This document shows, in pieces, positions 61,594-64,000 of a stretch of DNA of 64,000 nucleotides; the first letter of the stretch is position 1; each line of letters begins with the position of its first letter. The position numbers and the translations under genes were made by a program. The stretch spans positions 2,232,001 to 2,296,000 of the forward strand of contig NZ_CP063373.1 of NCBI RefSeq assembly GCF_015160855.1. Reading direction: 5' to 3'. Under the pieces are notes generated by a model. It searched no databases, had not been told where the DNA came from, and saw only the letters and a list, made by a program, of their open reading frames with translations. Origin of the DNA: Streptomyces ferrugineus (lineage in GTDB: Bacteria > Actinomycetota > Actinomycetes > Streptomycetales > Streptomycetaceae).

Positions 61594-62714
61594 GCGCGCC
61601 GAGACTGCGCGGGGACACACCGGAGAAGGCCGGGCTCGACCCCGAGGAGATCCGACAACTCGTCCGCGAGGTCCACGACCTCACCACCGGCCCACGCCCC
61701 TGGGCGGCCGGAGCGGTGCTGATCGTGGGGCGGGGGCCGTACGTCGCCGTCGAGGAGGCGATGGGCTGGGCGGTGCGGTACGCCGCCTACGACGAGGAGA
61801 AGGACGAGGGCGTGGAACTCCCGCCGGACTCCCGCATCCCGATGACCACGTCGACCCCCTTCGACCTGGCCTCCCTCACCAAGCTGTTCACCTCCGTCGC
61901 CGCGGTGCAGCAGATCGAGCGCGGCACGCTGGGCATCGACGCGCGGGTCGGGGCGTATCTGCCGGACTTCCGGGCGGCGGCCCGGCACGGCGTCACCGTG
62001 CGCCAGCTGCTCACGCACACCTCCGGGCTGCGGCCGGAACTTCCCCTGTACGACTGCGCGGACGACGCGGAGCGCCTGGAGATGCTGCGCGCCGAACCCC
62101 CGATCGGCGTCCCCGGCACCTACTGCTACTCCGACCTCAACCTGCTCCTGCTCCAGCACGTCCTGGAACGCATCACGAGCCGCACCCTCGACGTCCTGAT
62201 CCACGACGGCATCACGCGTCCGCTGGGCATGACGGCGACCCACTTCGGCCCCTGCGCCGGCGCGGCGGCGACGGAGGACCAGCGCCGGCCCTGGGCCAAG
62301 GCGGACCGGGGGATGCTGCGCGGCACGGTCCACGACGAGAACGCCTGGGCGCTGGGCGGGGTGGCGGGCCACGCGGGCCTGTTCGCCACCGGCCACGACC
62401 TCGCGGTCTTCTGCCGCGCCCTGCTCTCCGGGGGCGCGTACGGCCCCGCCCGCATCCTGGGCCCCGACTTCGTGGAACTCCTGCTGACCCCGCCCGGTCT
62501 GGGCTTCGCGGTCGACCAGCCGTGGTTCATGGGAGAGCTGGCGGGCCGGGGGGCGGCCGGGCACACGGGCTTCACCGGGACGTCACTGGTACTGGATCCG
62601 GCCACGGACTCGTTCCTGGTACTGCTGGCGAACACGGTGCATCCGCGGAGGCGGGGGGCGGACAGCGGGCCGCGGGCGCGGGCGGGGTCGAGGGTGGCGC
62701 GGGCGATGCGGTAG
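61590..62714 (+). CDS. Serine hydrolase (beta-lactamase/DD-peptidase class C fold)
   Basis: About 374 residues. The SxxK nucleophile motif is SLTKLFTSVAAV near residue 95, the YxN motif is CYSDLNLLLLQH near 180, and HTGFTG near 330 replaces the KTG-like third motif. GGVAGHAGLFATGHDLA is typical of the family. The start is unclear: the strong ribosome-binding site GGAGGG at 61575-61580 points to CTG 61590, which overlaps the transporter stop as CTGA; GTG 61533 is a conventional but poorly placed alternative. No signal peptide is seen. Confidence 0.82.
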   Translation: MSAPRLRGDTPEKAGLDPEEIRQLVREVHDLTTGPRPWAAGAVLIVGRGPYVAVEEAMGWAVRYAAYDEEKDEGVELPPDSRIPMTTSTPFDLASLTKLFTSVAAVQQIERGTLGIDARVGAYLPDFRAAARHGVTVRQLLTHTSGLRPELPLYDCADDAERLEMLRAEPPIGVPGTYCYSDLNLLLLQHVLERITSRTLDVLIHDGITRPLGMTATHFGPCAGAAATEDQRRPWAKADRGMLRGTVHDENAWALGGVAGHAGLFATGHDLAVFCRALLSGGAYGPARILGPDFVELLLTPPGLGFAVDQPWFMGELAGRGAAGHTGFTGTSLVLDPATDSFLVLLANTVHPRRRGADSGPRARAGSRVARAMR

Positions 62715-62740
62715 CGGCGGGGAGAGTTTCTCCGCCCCCG

Positions 62741-62940
62741 CCGCCCCTACCCATTCCCGTCCCCCAGGGGCTCCGCCCCTTCGACCCCGCCAGGGGGCTC
62801 CGCCCCCTGGACCCCCGCTCCTCAAACGCCGGAGGGGCTGGATTTTCAGCCCGTCCGGCGTTTGAGGACGAGGCCCGTTCAGGGCCGAAGCGGGGGTCTG
62901 GGGGCGGCAGCCCCCAGGGGACGGGAATGGGTAGGGGCGG
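62741..62940. repeat. 200-bp nested palindrome (Streptomyces intergenic element)
   Basis: The outer arms 62741-62760 (CCGCCCCTACCCATTCCCGT) and 62921-62940 are perfect 20-bp inverted repeats. Inside them lie a second imperfect pair around GGGGGCTCCGCCCCC and a central hairpin CCTCAAACGCCGG/CCGGCGTTTGAGG. The central TCCGGCGTTTGAGGACGAGG is, from memory, a sequence dispersed in many Streptomyces chromosomes, so this looks like a MITE- or REP-like element. Confidence 0.75.
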
Positions 62941-62976
62941 TCGGCTCCGCGCCGGTCGCGCTCGTAGAATCGCCGG

Positions 62977-63975
62977 GTGAACGCCCCCGTCCCCCCGCCC
63001 GCCGAAACCCTGCGCAGCGCCCTCGCCGCCCTCCTCGACGGCCTCCCGCCCCACCGGGCCACCCAGGCGGTCGACCGGCTGATCGCCGCCTACCGCGGAG
63101 CGACCCCCACCCACACCCCCATCCTCCGCGACCACGCAGACGTGGCCGCCTACGCCGCCTACCGCATGCCCGCCACCTTCGAGGCCGTCCACGCGGCGCT
63201 GGAGGCGTTCGCACGGGCCGTACCGGACTGGACCCCCACCGGCCACATCGACGTCGGCGGCGGAACCGGCGCCGCCACCTGGGCCGTCACCGCCACCTGG
63301 CCCGGCGAGCGCAGCGTCACCGTGCTGGACTGGGCCGAGCCCGCCCTGGAGACCGGCCGGGAGATCGCCGCCGTCAACCCGGCGCTGAGGCAGGCCCGCT
63401 GGCAGCGCGCCCGCATCGGCCCGGAGCTCACCCTCGACCCCACCGACCTCGTCACCGTCTCCTACGTCCTCAACGAACTCACCGCCCCCGACCGCACCAC
63501 CCTCCTCGACACCGTCGCCTCCGCCGCGCAGGCGGTCGTGATCGTCGAACCCGGCACCCCCGACGGCTACACCCGCGTCATCGAGGCCCGCGACCGCCTC
63601 ATCGCCGCCGGCTTCCACGTCGCCGCCCCCTGCCCGCACAGCGCCGCCTGCCCCATCACGCCCGGCACGGACTGGTGCCACTTCGCGGCCCGCGTCAGCC
63701 GCTCCTCGCTGCACCGCCGGATCAAGGGCGGCTCCCTCGCCTACGAGGACGAGAAGTTCAGCTACGTCGCCGCCACCCGCCGCCCACCCACCCCGGCCCC
63801 CGCCCGGGTCGTACGCAAACCCCAGATCCGCAAGGGCCAGGTACTCCTCGACCTCTGCGAAACCGAACCGTCCCTACGCCGCACCACGATCACCAAACGC
63901 CACGGCGACCTCTACAAGTCGGCCCGAGACGCCGACTGGGGCGACGCCTGGACCCCGGAGGGCGACACCCCCTAG
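62977..63975 (+). CDS. Rsm22 family (mitochondrial small-subunit-like) methyltransferase
   Basis: A 332-residue AdoMet-dependent methyltransferase of the Rsm22 family. Motif I is HIDVGGGTGAATWAV near residue 90, followed by VTVSYVLNELTAPDR near 155 and VIVEPGTPDGY near 188. The CPHSAACPIT and DWCHFAARVSRSSLHRRIKGG blocks hold cysteines and histidine that in this family may bind a metal cluster. The family is linked to small-ribosomal-subunit assembly. It starts with GTG 62977, right after the palindromic element. Confidence 0.88.
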   Translation: MNAPVPPPAETLRSALAALLDGLPPHRATQAVDRLIAAYRGATPTHTPILRDHADVAAYAAYRMPATFEAVHAALEAFARAVPDWTPTGHIDVGGGTGAATWAVTATWPGERSVTVLDWAEPALETGREIAAVNPALRQARWQRARIGPELTLDPTDLVTVSYVLNELTAPDRTTLLDTVASAAQAVVIVEPGTPDGYTRVIEARDRLIAAGFHVAAPCPHSAACPITPGTDWCHFAARVSRSSLHRRIKGGSLAYEDEKFSYVAATRRPPTPAPARVVRKPQIRKGQVLLDLCETEPSLRRTTITKRHGDLYKSARDADWGDAWTPEGDTP

Positions 63976-64000
63976 GGGAGTGTTTTGAAAGTCCCGCACG

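Noticed and set aside
59337..62714. 1125-residue frame leading into the serine hydrolase
   Set aside because: Its first 730 residues are antisense to the Gfo/Idh/MocA gene and out of frame with the MFS gene; only the part after about 61590 resembles a protein family.
1..64000. CRISPR arrays, tRNA or rRNA genes
   Set aside because: I saw no regularly spaced direct repeats and no tRNA- or rRNA-like conserved sequence. The island targets rnpB, not a tRNA.

Overview
The window is a piece of a high-GC actinomycete chromosome, almost certainly Streptomyces. GC-rich third codon positions, frequent GTG starts, tightly overlapping ATGA/GTGA operons, DUF397/XRE/ATP-binding regulatory trios, a Tat-exported PhoD phosphatase and the characteristic intergenic palindromes all point that way. 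It falls into three blocks: chromosomal housekeeping (1-7.5 kb), a defence island of about 30.3 kb inserted at the 3' end of the RNase P RNA gene (7.47-37.77 kb), and core chromosome again (37.8-64 kb).

Left block: the tail of a histidine-phosphatase protein, a KDPG aldolase (eda), a YaaA-family peroxide-stress protein, an RNB-domain exoribonuclease, a MerR regulator with a membrane protein, a Uma2-type nuclease, an AraC regulator with an EamA transporter, then rnpB. The transporter reading frame runs into the 5' end of rnpB.

Defence island: the last 27 bases of rnpB (7472-7498) recur exactly at 37744-37770, where the convergent chromosomal mce-associated gene resumes 27 bp later. I read these as attL/attR of an integrated element; no integrase is recognisable inside. 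The cargo from left to right is: a two-gene nuclease plus Ski2-like helicase operon on the minus strand (Hachiman-like, HamA/HamB); a regulatory trio (ATP-binding protein, XRE regulator, DUF397 protein); a complete BREX type 2 (Pgl) operon pglW-pglX-pglY-pglZ-brxD-brxHI, mostly translationally coupled; and three further genes that are not standard BREX-2 parts: a T4 beta-protein family gene, a DUF3883 nuclease-like gene with a possible EVE/PUA-like N-terminus, and a DUF2075-type helicase fused to a PD-(D/E)XK-like N-terminus. Those last three are the best candidates for undescribed defence functions.

Right block: a complete mce lipid-import cluster on the minus strand (ATPase, two MlaE permeases, six Mce proteins including one lipoprotein, two Mce-associated membrane proteins). 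It lies downstream of an ECF sigma factor fused to a membrane segment and a proline-rich tail, and of a secreted lytic transglycosylase. A matching two-part ECF-promoter-like motif lies 5' of both the mce ATPase gene and the transglycosylase gene, which flank the sigma gene. Then come an alpha/beta hydrolase, an orphan OmpR-type regulator, a 5'-truncated beta-propeller gene, DoxX, a SnoaL-like protein, an aldo/keto reductase, a short-chain dehydrogenase, PhoD, a Gfo/Idh/MocA oxidoreductase, a Bcr/CflA-type MFS exporter, a serine hydrolase that may start at CTG, a 200-bp nested palindrome and an Rsm22-family methyltransferase. I see no tRNA, no rRNA and no CRISPR array.
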